From the NCBI GenBank assembly GCA_000495415.1, contig AWGX01000837.1, forward strand, positions 1-13,679: a stretch of DNA of 13,679 nt, read 5' to 3'. The position numbers and the translations under genes were made by a program. This document shows positions 1-7,687 of this stretch, in pieces; position 1 is the stretch's first letter, and every line of letters begins with the position of its first letter. Origin of the DNA: Smithella sp. ME-1 (GTDB lineage Bacteria; Desulfobacterota; Syntrophia; Syntrophales; Smithellaceae). The notes beneath the pieces were generated by a model. That model did not search any database and was not told the origin of the DNA. It worked only from the letters and a program-made list of their open reading frames with translations.

Positions 1-43
1 AACAAAGATAGCGCTTTGATTTAGGAATGGTAGGAGAACTTTT

Positions 44-742
44 GTGAGAGTATGGGACTTAAATCCCGGTTATCTCAACCGGCAAAGCCTTCTCGGTGAA
101 CATCGCGAACTGCACGCGATTGTTTCCATTATTAAACACAACAAAAAAGGTTACTCCCGGCATCCGGAAACGCTGCGCTGGCAGGGCTTCGGCTGGGCGC
201 TTAGCCAGCGCCATAAATTGTTAGCGGCGGAAATGGCCTTAAGAGGTTACGTGGATAGATCTCCCGTATTGCTGAAAACTCAACCTCAGAAATGGCCAGA
301 CGTATTTGTCGACCTTCCAGCCGCACAATTCAAACTCCTTTCCAAAAAATATAAAAATATTGAACAGGGACGGATTCCTTTACCTAAAGACGTACAGCAG
401 TTATGGGCGCAGCATCAATATTCCGTGATGGCGCGAGACGATGCCGAATACAAATACCTGGGCGGTTGGGTTGCATCGAGAAAAACCGGCAAGAGAATAG
501 ATGATATTTACCCGGAACTGGTATCACTACTGCGCTGTCCGCCCGCTGAAGGAAACCTCAGAGAAACCATCAGGCATATGCAGGATTATGTTCGCGCATA
601 CCTGTCATCTTCCGAAACAGCAATCGAAAGAGACTCTCCGCGAGATATGTTAAAGCAGATACAGCGTCTGGCATTTTTGCACGATATCGTTTATCTAAAG
701 GAATCGACAGCATTGGGCGAACTACAGGCATGGATTCATTAA
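44..742 (+). CDS. Pyrimidine dimer DNA glycosylase/endonuclease V-like protein with DUF1722 (YbgA)-like C-terminal half
   Basis: The N-terminal half resembles the T4 endonuclease V family (PF03013), whose members remove UV-induced pyrimidine dimers. It carries LLGEHREL (residues 16-23), matching the AEYREL segment that holds catalytic Glu23 in T4 EndoV (here Glu22), then HNKKGYSRHPETLRW and a C-terminal-helix match ending in ALRGY (near residue 69). Residue 2 is Arg, so the Thr2 whose amine is the T4 nucleophile is missing. The second half (from about residue 120) has LWAQHQYSVMARD, YLGGWVA and HMQDYVRAYL, which look like DUF1722, the domain of E. coli YbgA encoded beside photolyase. The start is GTG at 44, with a GGAG-type Shine-Dalgarno at 33-36. 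A methyltransferase gene follows 12 bp downstream, so the two are probably cotranscribed. The PF03013 call is fairly firm; the DUF1722 call is moderate; activity is unproven. Confidence 0.78.
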   Translation: MRVWDLNPGYLNRQSLLGEHRELHAIVSIIKHNKKGYSRHPETLRWQGFGWALSQRHKLLAAEMALRGYVDRSPVLLKTQPQKWPDVFVDLPAAQFKLLSKKYKNIEQGRIPLPKDVQQLWAQHQYSVMARDDAEYKYLGGWVASRKTGKRIDDIYPELVSLLRCPPAEGNLRETIRHMQDYVRAYLSSSETAIERDSPRDMLKQIQRLAFLHDIVYLKESTALGELQAWIH

Positions 743-754
743 AGAGGTTTAAGA

Positions 755-1588
755 ATGGCTGATAATAAAGCAAGCTTTACAGCATTAGCAACTGCGTATA
801 TGCGGGCGGCACACCAGTTGCTGGAAGCGAAGCCTCTGCTTTTCGACGATCCGGTCGCCCTGCCGCTTCTTGGCCCTGAAGCATTAAAGAATATTCAAGA
901 TACGAAAGATCATTATCAAACTCCCGAAGTTTTGGCATTGCGCACCCGGATAATTCTGCGTTCACGTTTTACGGAAGACAGACTCGCCGCCGCGTTTTCG
1001 CGCGGAATCAGGCAATATATAATCCTTGGCGCTGGTTTCGATACATTCGCGCTGAGGCAGCCTTCATGGGCAGAAGAATTGAAGATTATGGAAGTTGACC
1101 ATGCAGGTACTCAATCACTGAAACGTTCCTATATTGATGCAGCAAGACTTACAATTCCGGCAAATGTTTTGTTTGCCGATATTAATTTTGAACACGAATC
1201 ATTGTATGAAGGCCTGCGCAGATATAATGTTTCAATAGACAAACCGTCTTTTTTCTCCTGGCTGGGTGTCATGATGTATCTCAAAGAAGACGCCATTGAT
1301 GATGTGCTCCACTCTGTCGCCATGTTTCCAGCCGGCAGTGAGATAGTTTTGACCTTTGTGCGGCCGCCGGGCGACTCTCCTTCAATAATTTCTCAGAGCG
1401 TCACGAATCTTGGTGAACCCTGGCTGAGTCATTTCGAGCCCGATGAAATCGAAGAAAAACTATATAGCGCAGGATTTTCTAAAGTGCAGTTTCTAACACC
1501 TGCGGAGGCTGAAACACGGTATTTCCGGTCACGCCCCAGAGACCTGCCCGTGCCAGAGCAAACCAACATTCTCAGCGCAATACGATAA
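755..1588 (+). CDS. Class I SAM-dependent methyltransferase, leucine carboxyl methyltransferase (PF04072/TIGR00027-like) family
   Basis: This 277-residue protein is a Rossmann-fold SAM-dependent methyltransferase. SAM-binding motif I is LGAGFDTFALR (residues 91-101). The acidic end of strand 2 follows as MEVDHAGTQ (112-120), and a WLGVMMYL segment corresponds to the EGVLMYL motif typical of the family. The N-terminal part, with AYMRAAH and LFDDPVALPLLG, is also characteristic. Family members methylate carboxyl groups in proteins or small molecules, but bacterial TIGR00027 proteins mostly have no assigned substrate. ATG at 755 is preceded by AGAGG at 743-747, spacing 7, and lies 12 bp after the glycosylase-like gene, suggesting a two-gene unit. 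Nothing in the sequence ties it to the glycan genes further right. The family call is strong; the substrate is unknown. Confidence 0.88.
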   Translation: MADNKASFTALATAYMRAAHQLLEAKPLLFDDPVALPLLGPEALKNIQDTKDHYQTPEVLALRTRIILRSRFTEDRLAAAFSRGIRQYIILGAGFDTFALRQPSWAEELKIMEVDHAGTQSLKRSYIDAARLTIPANVLFADINFEHESLYEGLRRYNVSIDKPSFFSWLGVMMYLKEDAIDDVLHSVAMFPAGSEIVLTFVRPPGDSPSIISQSVTNLGEPWLSHFEPDEIEEKLYSAGFSKVQFLTPAEAETRYFRSRPRDLPVPEQTNILSAIR

Positions 1589-1689
1589 TGTTCTCTTAAG
1601 ATTCCCGAATAATAATTTGATTTTAATAAAGCATTGATTTAAACAATTCCATACTGAATCAAATCAAATAAGATAAAGGCTTGCCGAAA

Positions 1690-3213
1690 ATGAACAGAGA
1701 GGTTTTACTAATTTCACTACAGGAGGACTTGGATGTTATAGGCCTTAAAAGCCTTCACTATCAGCTTCTCGATCATGGTTTTGCTTCGCATGTACTTTTC
1801 ATACCGAAATTTCCAAATGCTGTAATGTCTGACGCCATTTGCAGCTTCGTAGATAAACTTTCGCCTTTGTTCATAGGCATAAGCCTGATGTCTGTCGAGT
1901 ATGATCGCGCCAAACAATTGACGCACATTTTGAAATCACATTACCCATCAATACCGATTCTCTGGGGAGGTATTCATCCCACGATAGCACCGGAGACTTG
2001 TGTAGACCATGCGGACATTATATGCATCGGGGAAGGGGAAAATTTCATTGTGGATTTCGCCGATGCAATTGCCAGTAAATCCAGTGTGGAGACCATCAAC
2101 AGCCTCGCCTTCCGAAAAAACGGCCAAGTTATCCGGAATACTCTTTATCCTCTCATAACTGATTTGTCTGCGCTTCCTGTCTGTGAACATATACCTAAAG
2201 ATAGCTATGTGCTGCACAAAGGAATCATAACTACTTTGGACACCAGAACCTTCAGAAAGTATGCCCGATACTCAGGCACAACCTATTCGATCATGAGTTC
2301 AAGAGGATGCCCTTTCTCCTGCACATACTGCTGCAACAATGCACTGGCAAAGATATACGATTCAAAAAAAATAAGATTCCGGGAGCCCTCCAATGTTATT
2401 GATGAATTGAAAACGGCGATCGCCCAATACCCGTTCATTGAATACATAAATTTTCAGGACGATTGTTTTTTGTCGATGTCCGACGAAGAGATGGAGCGGT
2501 TTTGTCATTTGTACAAACAGGAAATCAAGATCCCCTTCATTGCCAGGAGTATTCCCACATTCATTACCGAACGCAAGCTATCCTCAATGAAATCAGCGGG
2601 ACTGGCCTGGATTAGTCTCGGCTTGCAAAGCGGAAACGATAGTGTATGCCGGGACATCTATCAGCGGCCTTCCGGGAAACAGGACTTTCTGAAAGCAGCA
2701 CAGATTGTCAGAAACCATAACCTGGCCGCTTTTTATGACGTGATTCTGGATAACCCGTTTGAAACTGACGAAGATAGGATTGATACTGTACTAACGCTTA
2801 TGGAAACGCCTAAACCATTTTACACACAGTTTTTCTCGCTAAGCCTTTATCCCGGCACTGAATTGCGAAAACAGGCGCTGGAAAAAATTTTGATTAAAGG
2901 AGATGAGTACCAGAGTAAAGATTATCTGCTTTATGATAAGACGAACATAAACAACCTGATTCGGCTCGCAACCTTCCTCCCATCAGGCTGGTTGAAGTTT
3001 CTTCTTAAACTCTTCCGCCTGAAACCGAATTCTCTCTGGTTCAAGATGAATACTTCTGCTGCCAGACTTTTTGCCATTATCTTCTATGAACCTGTTACAT
3101 ACTTTAAAGTTATAAGACTGTCTCTAGACAAGAGATTGGCGGCAACTTTTCGTGTACTTCCCTACTACATGAAGGAAGGCTTCTTAAGATTTCGGAAACA
3201 ATTCGGCCTATAA
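1690..3213 (+). CDS. Cobalamin-binding-domain radical SAM protein
   Basis: The N-terminal third looks like a B12-binding Rossmann domain: a GISLMSVEYDRA strand-helix, the characteristic ILWGGIHPTIAPE segment (about residues 90-102) and a DIICIGEGE motif. The radical-SAM 4Fe-4S motif CxxxCxxC follows as GCPFSCTYC, with Cys207, Cys211 and Cys214 counted from the ATG. Such proteins catalyse radical methylations or rearrangements on lipids, tetrapyrroles, peptides or natural products; the substrate here cannot be read. The C-terminal about 100 residues are basic and aromatic-rich and match nothing I recognise; they may touch membrane or substrate. An in-frame TTG at 1681 is possible, but AAGG at 1676-1679 is only one base from it and ten bases from ATG 1690, so I chose the ATG (507 residues). 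It is monocistronic-looking and converges on the next gene with 4 bp between stops. Confidence 0.87.
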   Translation: MNREVLLISLQEDLDVIGLKSLHYQLLDHGFASHVLFIPKFPNAVMSDAICSFVDKLSPLFIGISLMSVEYDRAKQLTHILKSHYPSIPILWGGIHPTIAPETCVDHADIICIGEGENFIVDFADAIASKSSVETINSLAFRKNGQVIRNTLYPLITDLSALPVCEHIPKDSYVLHKGIITTLDTRTFRKYARYSGTTYSIMSSRGCPFSCTYCCNNALAKIYDSKKIRFREPSNVIDELKTAIAQYPFIEYINFQDDCFLSMSDEEMERFCHLYKQEIKIPFIARSIPTFITERKLSSMKSAGLAWISLGLQSGNDSVCRDIYQRPSGKQDFLKAAQIVRNHNLAAFYDVILDNPFETDEDRIDTVLTLMETPKPFYTQFFSLSLYPGTELRKQALEKILIKGDEYQSKDYLLYDKTNINNLIRLATFLPSGWLKFLLKLFRLKPNSLWFKMNTSAARLFAIIFYEPVTYFKVIRLSLDKRLAATFRVLPYYMKEGFLRFRKQFGL

Positions 3214-3217
3214 AACT

Positions 3218-4168
3218 TCAAACGGAAATTCCCGCTGAAATGAATATTTCCTTGCAGTGAGCCACGTGTTTTTTGTCCATCCATTCGCGTGATTTACTCG
3301 CGTCCTGTACATCCTTCCCTAATTTATTTAGCTTGGCATGCCAGAGCGGATTATATTCGAGAAGAGCAGCTTTTTTTATTCCTAATGAAGAAAGAAATTC
3401 GGCAATCGCGCTGAGATTCTCATCTGTGTCCGTAATCCCCGGAATCAGTGGTGTTCTAGGTAAAAGATAATTAGGTGATTTTTTGAGTGAAAGCTCATGA
3501 AGCGCCCGGAAGTTTGCCAGAATGAGATCACTTTTCACACCTGTATAACGCTCGGAGAGCAAAGCATCCATAATCTTGATATCGTAATAAATCATATCGA
3601 TGTACGGCAGCACAAGTTCCATGAAGCGTTCGAATTTGAATATGCCACAGGTTTCCACGATAGTATGTACACCTTTTTTCTTAAGACCCGCGAGAAGTTC
3701 TGACGCGAAATCCATGAACATGAGCGGCTCGCCACCCGAAAGAGTCACGCCTCCGCCTGAAGTGTCATAAAACGGTTTGTCTTTCATGACCGCGTCGATA
3801 ATAGCATCAACAGTCATTGATTTCCCGGCACGTTCCAGCGCACCTGAAGGACACAAATCGATACATGAAAAGCAGAGGTTACATTTTGACCGGTCAAAGA
3901 TAAGCTGTTTTTTCTTCAAGTAAAGCGCGCCGCTTTCACATGATTTGGTACAGGTTCCACACGATAAGCATACTGACGCGTCGAATAACAACTCTGGACC
4001 CGGATTTTTGCTCTCAGGATTATGACACCACACGCAAGACAGCGGGCAACCCTTCATAAACAAGACACTTCTTATACCCGGGCCGTCATCCAATGAATTG
4101 CCCCGTACTTCAAGCACCAATGGACCAGTTACTCTCTGTGACTCTTTATCTTGAATATAGTTTCCCAT
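3218..4168 (-). CDS. Glycyl-radical enzyme activating enzyme (PflA-like radical SAM activase with ferredoxin insert)
   Basis: This is a radical-SAM activase of the kind that abstracts hydrogen from a conserved glycine in a partner glycyl-radical enzyme. Motifs in order: DDGPGIRSVLFMKGC, then CxxxCxxC as GCPLSCVWC (Cys41, 45, 48). Next is a two-cluster ferredoxin insert with CxxCxxCxxxC at Cys67/70/73/77 and again at Cys96/99/102/106, then SGGEP (144-148). The insert is typical of activases for non-PFL glycyl-radical enzymes such as diol/glycerol dehydratases, arylsuccinate synthases, aryl decarboxylases and choline lyase. The start is ATG at 4168, because CCTTT on the plus strand at 4177-4181 (AAAGG in the mRNA) lies 8 bp upstream. 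An ATG nine codons further out has no good ribosome site. No glycyl-radical enzyme is in the window. It is divergent from the PaaK-like gene. Confidence 0.9.
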   Translation of the reverse strand: MGNYIQDKESQRVTGPLVLEVRGNSLDDGPGIRSVLFMKGCPLSCVWCHNPESKNPGPELLFDASVCLSCGTCTKSCESGALYLKKKQLIFDRSKCNLCFSCIDLCPSGALERAGKSMTVDAIIDAVMKDKPFYDTSGGGVTLSGGEPLMFMDFASELLAGLKKKGVHTIVETCGIFKFERFMELVLPYIDMIYYDIKIMDALLSERYTGVKSDLILANFRALHELSLKKSPNYLLPRTPLIPGITDTDENLSAIAEFLSSLGIKKAALLEYNPLWHAKLNKLGKDVQDASKSREWMDKKHVAHCKEIFISAGISV

Positions 4169-4260
4169 ACTATTTACCTTTAGTATTTGTAACATACATT
4201 AGGTCATAGTTCAGCCATTTTTTATTTATTAGTGTTTTTTGTCTTGTTCCTTATATTTCA

Positions 4261-4289
4261 TTGACACAATGGGTTGCTTTTTTTATATT
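4261..4289 (+). promoter_or_regulatory. Sigma70-type promoter for the PaaK/CapK-like gene
   Basis: A perfect TTGACA -35 box (4261-4266) is followed after exactly 17 bp by TATATT (4284-4289), five of six matches to the -10 consensus. Initiation would fall near 4296, giving a leader of about 33 nt ending in the Shine-Dalgarno. It lies in the 160-bp divergent gap, so a regulator here could also affect the minus-strand activase gene, but no operator repeat is obvious. Confidence 0.7.
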
Positions 4290-4314
4290 CTTTTAATAGT
4301 AAAATATTTTTAAC

Positions 4315-4321
4315 AAAGGAG
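4315..4321 (+). promoter_or_regulatory. Strong Shine-Dalgarno AAAGGAG deciding a GTG start
   Basis: AAAGGAG lies 7 bp upstream of GTG 4329. No ATG sits at a suitable distance, so this site fixes the GTG as the translation start of the adenylate-forming ligase. Confidence 0.75.
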
Positions 4322-4328
4322 CAGTCGG

Positions 4329-5651
4329 GTGATTGGAGAATGGACAAGATTTTTACTACGCAAGAATAAGAATGATGTAGACAGATCCATTCGGTATATT
4401 GTCTCTCATGCTTATAATAATGTTCCCTTCTACAGACGGACTTTTGATAAAGCCGGAGTAACTCCGGCAGAGATTCGAAAAGCTGAAGATTTGACACATC
4501 TACCCATTATTAAACGTTTGGATATGATGGTGGCAGGCCCTGCCGAATATCTAAGCCGTGATGTTTCTCTGGAAAAACTTGTAATTAGACATACTACAGG
4601 AACAACAGGCACGCCGATTGTTGTCCATAAAAATAGAATAGAGGAATTCTTTCGCAAGGTAACGATAGTCGACGCATACAGACGAAACGCGTCACTGACA
4701 TTGCCGATGACACTTGTAAATGTAGGACCGGAAAGAAAAGACGGTTCTACTAAAATTATCGAAAAAATCGGGCCGATTACTATAGTCAAACTTTTCCGGG
4801 ATATTCTCATTGAAGAGCAGATATCGATTCTTATGAGTGTAAAACCAACCATTATGGGTGGCCGTCCGTCTTTATATTGGGATCTGGCCAATTCTTTACG
4901 GGAAAAAGGCATTGTGCCCCCATCTCCCCGGCTGATAACAGGTGGCGCTGAAATTTTATTCCCTCACGTTCGAAAATTATTGGAAGATGTTTTTCGGTGT
5001 CGCGTTGCAGATTATTACAACAATGAAGAAGGCGGTAATCTTGCATGGGAATGTCCCGCCAATCCGGAACTTATGCACCCCAACACCGCAACCGTATGGA
5101 TTGAAGCTGTCGATCATCAGGGAATTCCCGTTCCCACGGGTAGTGAAGGGCATCTGATTATTACAATTTTATATAATTACTCCATGCCTTTTATCCGTTA
5201 TGAAACGGGAGATCGGGGAATTTTGCTAGAAACCGGGAAATGTCAATGCGGATTTGACGGCCCGGTTATGCGTCTTACGGAAGGTCGCAACGAAAACTAT
5301 ATTGTTCTTCCCGACGGCAGAGAAATCTCACCTAGGTTTATGTTCAACGTTGTTAATACTGGATTTCCTCATGATAAAAAGGACTGGAATATGATTGATG
5401 CTATGCGCATTTTTCAGATTATTCAAGAATCTAATGACTTGATTGAAATAAAAGTCGTCCCGGGACCGGCATATTCAGATTCTCTTTGGCGGGCAGTCGA
5501 AGAAAACTTAAAAATTCTGCATCCGGCAATGCGCCTGAAAGTTTCAATTGTTGATGATCTTCGACCGGAACCGGGTAAAAAGTTTCATCAAGTGTTGGGT
5601 AAATTGAATAGCCGTTGGAAATGTGAACGAAAAGATTCTGAAAACAAATAA
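4329..5651 (+). CDS. PaaK/CapK-family adenylate-forming ligase (phenylacetate-CoA ligase-like)
   Basis: This 440-residue protein has the length and motifs of the PaaK/CapK branch of AMP-forming ligases, which activate a carboxylate as acyl-AMP and usually pass it to CoA or another acceptor. Seen in order: phosphate-binding TTGTTGTP (residues 89-96), ITGGAE (203-208), YYNNEEGG (229-236) before a WECP segment, LYNYSMPFIRYETGD (281-295) carrying the ribose-binding Asp, a CQC pair (Cys305 and Cys307), and PGKKFHQVLGKL near the C-terminus with candidate catalytic Lys residues. CapK homologues are common in capsule and exopolysaccharide loci; true PaaK sits in phenylacetate catabolism, none of which is seen here. 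It has its own promoter and converges on the aminotransferase gene with 5 bp between stops. A second, diverged homologue lies at the right edge. The acid substrate is unknown. Confidence 0.85.
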   Translation: MIGEWTRFLLRKNKNDVDRSIRYIVSHAYNNVPFYRRTFDKAGVTPAEIRKAEDLTHLPIIKRLDMMVAGPAEYLSRDVSLEKLVIRHTTGTTGTPIVVHKNRIEEFFRKVTIVDAYRRNASLTLPMTLVNVGPERKDGSTKIIEKIGPITIVKLFRDILIEEQISILMSVKPTIMGGRPSLYWDLANSLREKGIVPPSPRLITGGAEILFPHVRKLLEDVFRCRVADYYNNEEGGNLAWECPANPELMHPNTATVWIEAVDHQGIPVPTGSEGHLIITILYNYSMPFIRYETGDRGILLETGKCQCGFDGPVMRLTEGRNENYIVLPDGREISPRFMFNVVNTGFPHDKKDWNMIDAMRIFQIIQESNDLIEIKVVPGPAYSDSLWRAVEENLKILHPAMRLKVSIVDDLRPEPGKKFHQVLGKLNSRWKCERKDSENK

Positions 5652-5656
5652 ACTTA

Positions 5657-6874
5657 TTATTTAGAAGCAGCAGTCATAACTTTTTCCACTGCTTTAACTG
5701 TATCGCGTATATCATTGTCAGACAATGTCGGATGAACCAGAAACATCATTGCTGTTTCACCCAACTCTCTGGCAACAGGCAATCGTTTTTTCGGCCGCAT
5801 GCCTGCAGAAGCGAATGCCTTTTCCAGATATATTTCGCTGCAACTGCCGGTAAAACAGGGAATGCCTTCCGCGTTAATCGCGATAATGATACGTTCTCTA
5901 TTCCAGCCGAATTTCAATTTTTCAGGATTTATAAAAACATAATATTTATAGTAGGCATGACCAATATAATCAGGCGGCACAGTCACACGTAACGCCGGAA
6001 CATTTAAAAAAGCTTTGGTTAAAATATCGGCATTTCGTCTTCGTTTTTCTATCCACCTGGACAATTTATGAAGTTGAATCCTTCCGATTGCGGCCTGCAT
6101 TTCTGTCATACGACAATTTGTTCCGAACGACTCATGCAACCATTTAAATAATGGGCCGGGTTGAAAATCGTGACTTTCGTAAACAGCTTTATAACTTTTA
6201 CCGTGATCTTTATAAGACCAGACTTTCGACCAGATATCTTCATTGTTCGTTAAAATCATACCACCTTCACCTCCGGTGGTTATAATTTTATCCTGACAAA
6301 AAGAAAAAGCGGCGGCATCACCAAATGACCCAACAGGACGACCTTTATAAAAGGCTCCGCAGGCCTGTGCGCAATCTTCGATAACCGCAAGCCCGCGCTT
6401 TTTTGCAAGAGCCATAATCGAATCCATCTCACAGGGCCAACCGGCCAGATGAACTGCAATGATTGCACGTGAACGACTTGTTATGACTTTCTTTATTGTC
6501 TCTATGGTTATGTTTTGGCTGTTACGATCAATATCGGCAAAGACAGCTTTAGCTCCACGAATAACCGCAGAACTTGCTGATGCAATATAACTTCGCGATG
6601 TTACAATGACCTCGTCATCTTTTCCAATATTCAACGCCATCAATGCAGCCTCTAATGCTACCGTACCATTCATCAAGGCTACAGCATAATTGACACCTGT
6701 GTTTGCGGCAAATTCCTTTTCAAACAAACAGCCTTCTTCGCCGGTCCAATAATTAACATTTCCCGATTGTAGTACCCGATAGACAGCTTCTATTTCATCA
6801 TGGTCATAAAAAGGCCAGGGAAGAAACTTTTTCTTGCGTACGGGCAACCCGCCATTAATTGCCAGATTTTTCAT
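5657..6874 (-). CDS. DegT/DnrJ/EryC1/StrS-family PLP-dependent sugar aminotransferase
   Basis: This is a full-length (405 residues) fold-type I PLP enzyme of the family that aminates nucleotide-linked keto-sugars, usually with glutamate as donor. The N-terminus GGLPVRKKKFLPWP is typical. The PLP-contacting acid is in VIEDCAQA (Asp167), and the Schiff-base lysine is Lys196 in SFCQDKIITTGGEGG. Conserved SYKDHGKSY and NCRMTEMQAAIGR follow. It is the last gene of the minus-strand locus, 79 bp downstream of two PglD/NeuD-like acyltransferases. This is the usual pairing for making N-acylated amino sugars such as bacillosamine or perosamine derivatives. The 4,6-dehydratase that would supply its keto substrate is not in the window. 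The ribosome site GAAGAG before ATG 6874 is moderate. Family is certain; the exact sugar is not deducible. Confidence 0.92.
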   Translation of the reverse strand: MKNLAINGGLPVRKKKFLPWPFYDHDEIEAVYRVLQSGNVNYWTGEEGCLFEKEFAANTGVNYAVALMNGTVALEAALMALNIGKDDEVIVTSRSYIASASSAVIRGAKAVFADIDRNSQNITIETIKKVITSRSRAIIAVHLAGWPCEMDSIMALAKKRGLAVIEDCAQACGAFYKGRPVGSFGDAAAFSFCQDKIITTGGEGGMILTNNEDIWSKVWSYKDHGKSYKAVYESHDFQPGPLFKWLHESFGTNCRMTEMQAAIGRIQLHKLSRWIEKRRRNADILTKAFLNVPALRVTVPPDYIGHAYYKYYVFINPEKLKFGWNRERIIIAINAEGIPCFTGSCSEIYLEKAFASAGMRPKKRLPVARELGETAMMFLVHPTLSDNDIRDTVKAVEKVMTAASK

Positions 6875-6953
6875 TTTTTATCACTCTTCTATCGAGAAAA
6901 ACATTTCAACTCTTTCGTCTTGACTTGTTAAATACTTTCAGGAAAATTATTCG

Positions 6954-7613
6954 CTAATATCTTTTTTCGTCCATTTCATAAAATTTAGCGGGTATTCCTT
7001 TTGCCAGCATATTTGCCGGGACATCCTTAGTTATAAGTGCACAGGCGCCAATAACGGCTCCAGCACCTATTTTACAGGTAAGAACAGTTGCTCTGACACC
7101 GATAAAAACATCGTTACCGATCACAGTCCCACCGGCAACACTGACATGCGGATTTATGTGTACATAATCGCCGATGATTGAATCATGTCCTATACCAACA
7201 TAGGCATTGCTTACAAAAAAATCTCCAATTACTACTTCCGGCATAATACCGCAAAGTCTTTGAATAATAGCACCCTCGCCTATTTTAGCCCATTTACTTA
7301 AAGTGACGGACGGATGTACAATACTAATAAATTTACCTCCCAGCTTTTTTGCTTCCTCAACCATTTTACGTCGCCAAACAGACCGGCCAACAGCGGCAAT
7401 CAATCGTACCTCGCTAAAATCAATATTTTTCAAATATGATACTTCTCCGAGAACAGGAATATCATGAATCAATTTTCCCGTTTCTTTGTCTGCACCATCA
7501 TAAACAAAACCAATTGGTATAATTTGTTTATCTGTATTTTTATTAATAACCTCGATGGTTTCCAATACCTCGCGCGCGAATCCGCCACCGCCAAGCATAA
7601 TTACTTTTTGCAT
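6954..7613 (-). CDS. NeuD/PglD-like sugar O/N-acyltransferase, paralogue A
   Basis: This protein (219 residues) has the two-part NeuD/PglD architecture. An N-terminal Rossmann-like sugar-nucleotide-binding region holds GGGGFAREV (residues 8-16), and a C-terminal left-handed beta-helix of hexapeptide repeats starts near residue 100 and ends with KGIPAKFYEMDEK. In PglD the catalytic base is His125 and His134 contacts the acetyl-CoA side. Here GIGHDSIIGDYVHINPH supplies equivalents His143 and His152, plus His156, so acetyltransfer to a 4-amino sugar is plausible. It follows paralogue B in tandem with 74 bp between and precedes the aminotransferase. The start ATG 7613 has only a weak GTGAG-like ribosome site. 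O-acylation or another acyl donor cannot be excluded. Confidence 0.88.
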   Translation of the reverse strand: MQKVIMLGGGGFAREVLETIEVINKNTDKQIIPIGFVYDGADKETGKLIHDIPVLGEVSYLKNIDFSEVRLIAAVGRSVWRRKMVEEAKKLGGKFISIVHPSVTLSKWAKIGEGAIIQRLCGIMPEVVIGDFFVSNAYVGIGHDSIIGDYVHINPHVSVAGGTVIGNDVFIGVRATVLTCKIGAGAVIGACALITKDVPANMLAKGIPAKFYEMDEKRY

Positions 7614-7687
7614 CTGAACTCACACCCATTTTGCAGTTGAAAAATATTTTATGTGCGTTTTAAAGTACACTACTGTAGTCAACTTCT

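Noticed and set aside
1589..1689. TTGATT-containing repeats (ATTTGATT and AATCAAAT) before the B12 radical SAM gene as promoter or hairpin
   Set aside because: No -10 hexamer at proper spacing and the inverted arms are about 35 bp apart in AT-rich sequence; too weak to annotate.
4430..4912. 160-codon open frame antisense to the PaaK/CapK-like gene
   Set aside because: It lies wholly inside a well-supported gene on the other strand, shows no recognisable domain, and has no clear ribosome site.
7614..7687. Minus-strand TTGACT between the tandem acyltransferases as a promoter
   Set aside because: No TATAAT-like hexamer lies 16-18 bp downstream; the only candidate, TAAAAT, is about 25 bp away.
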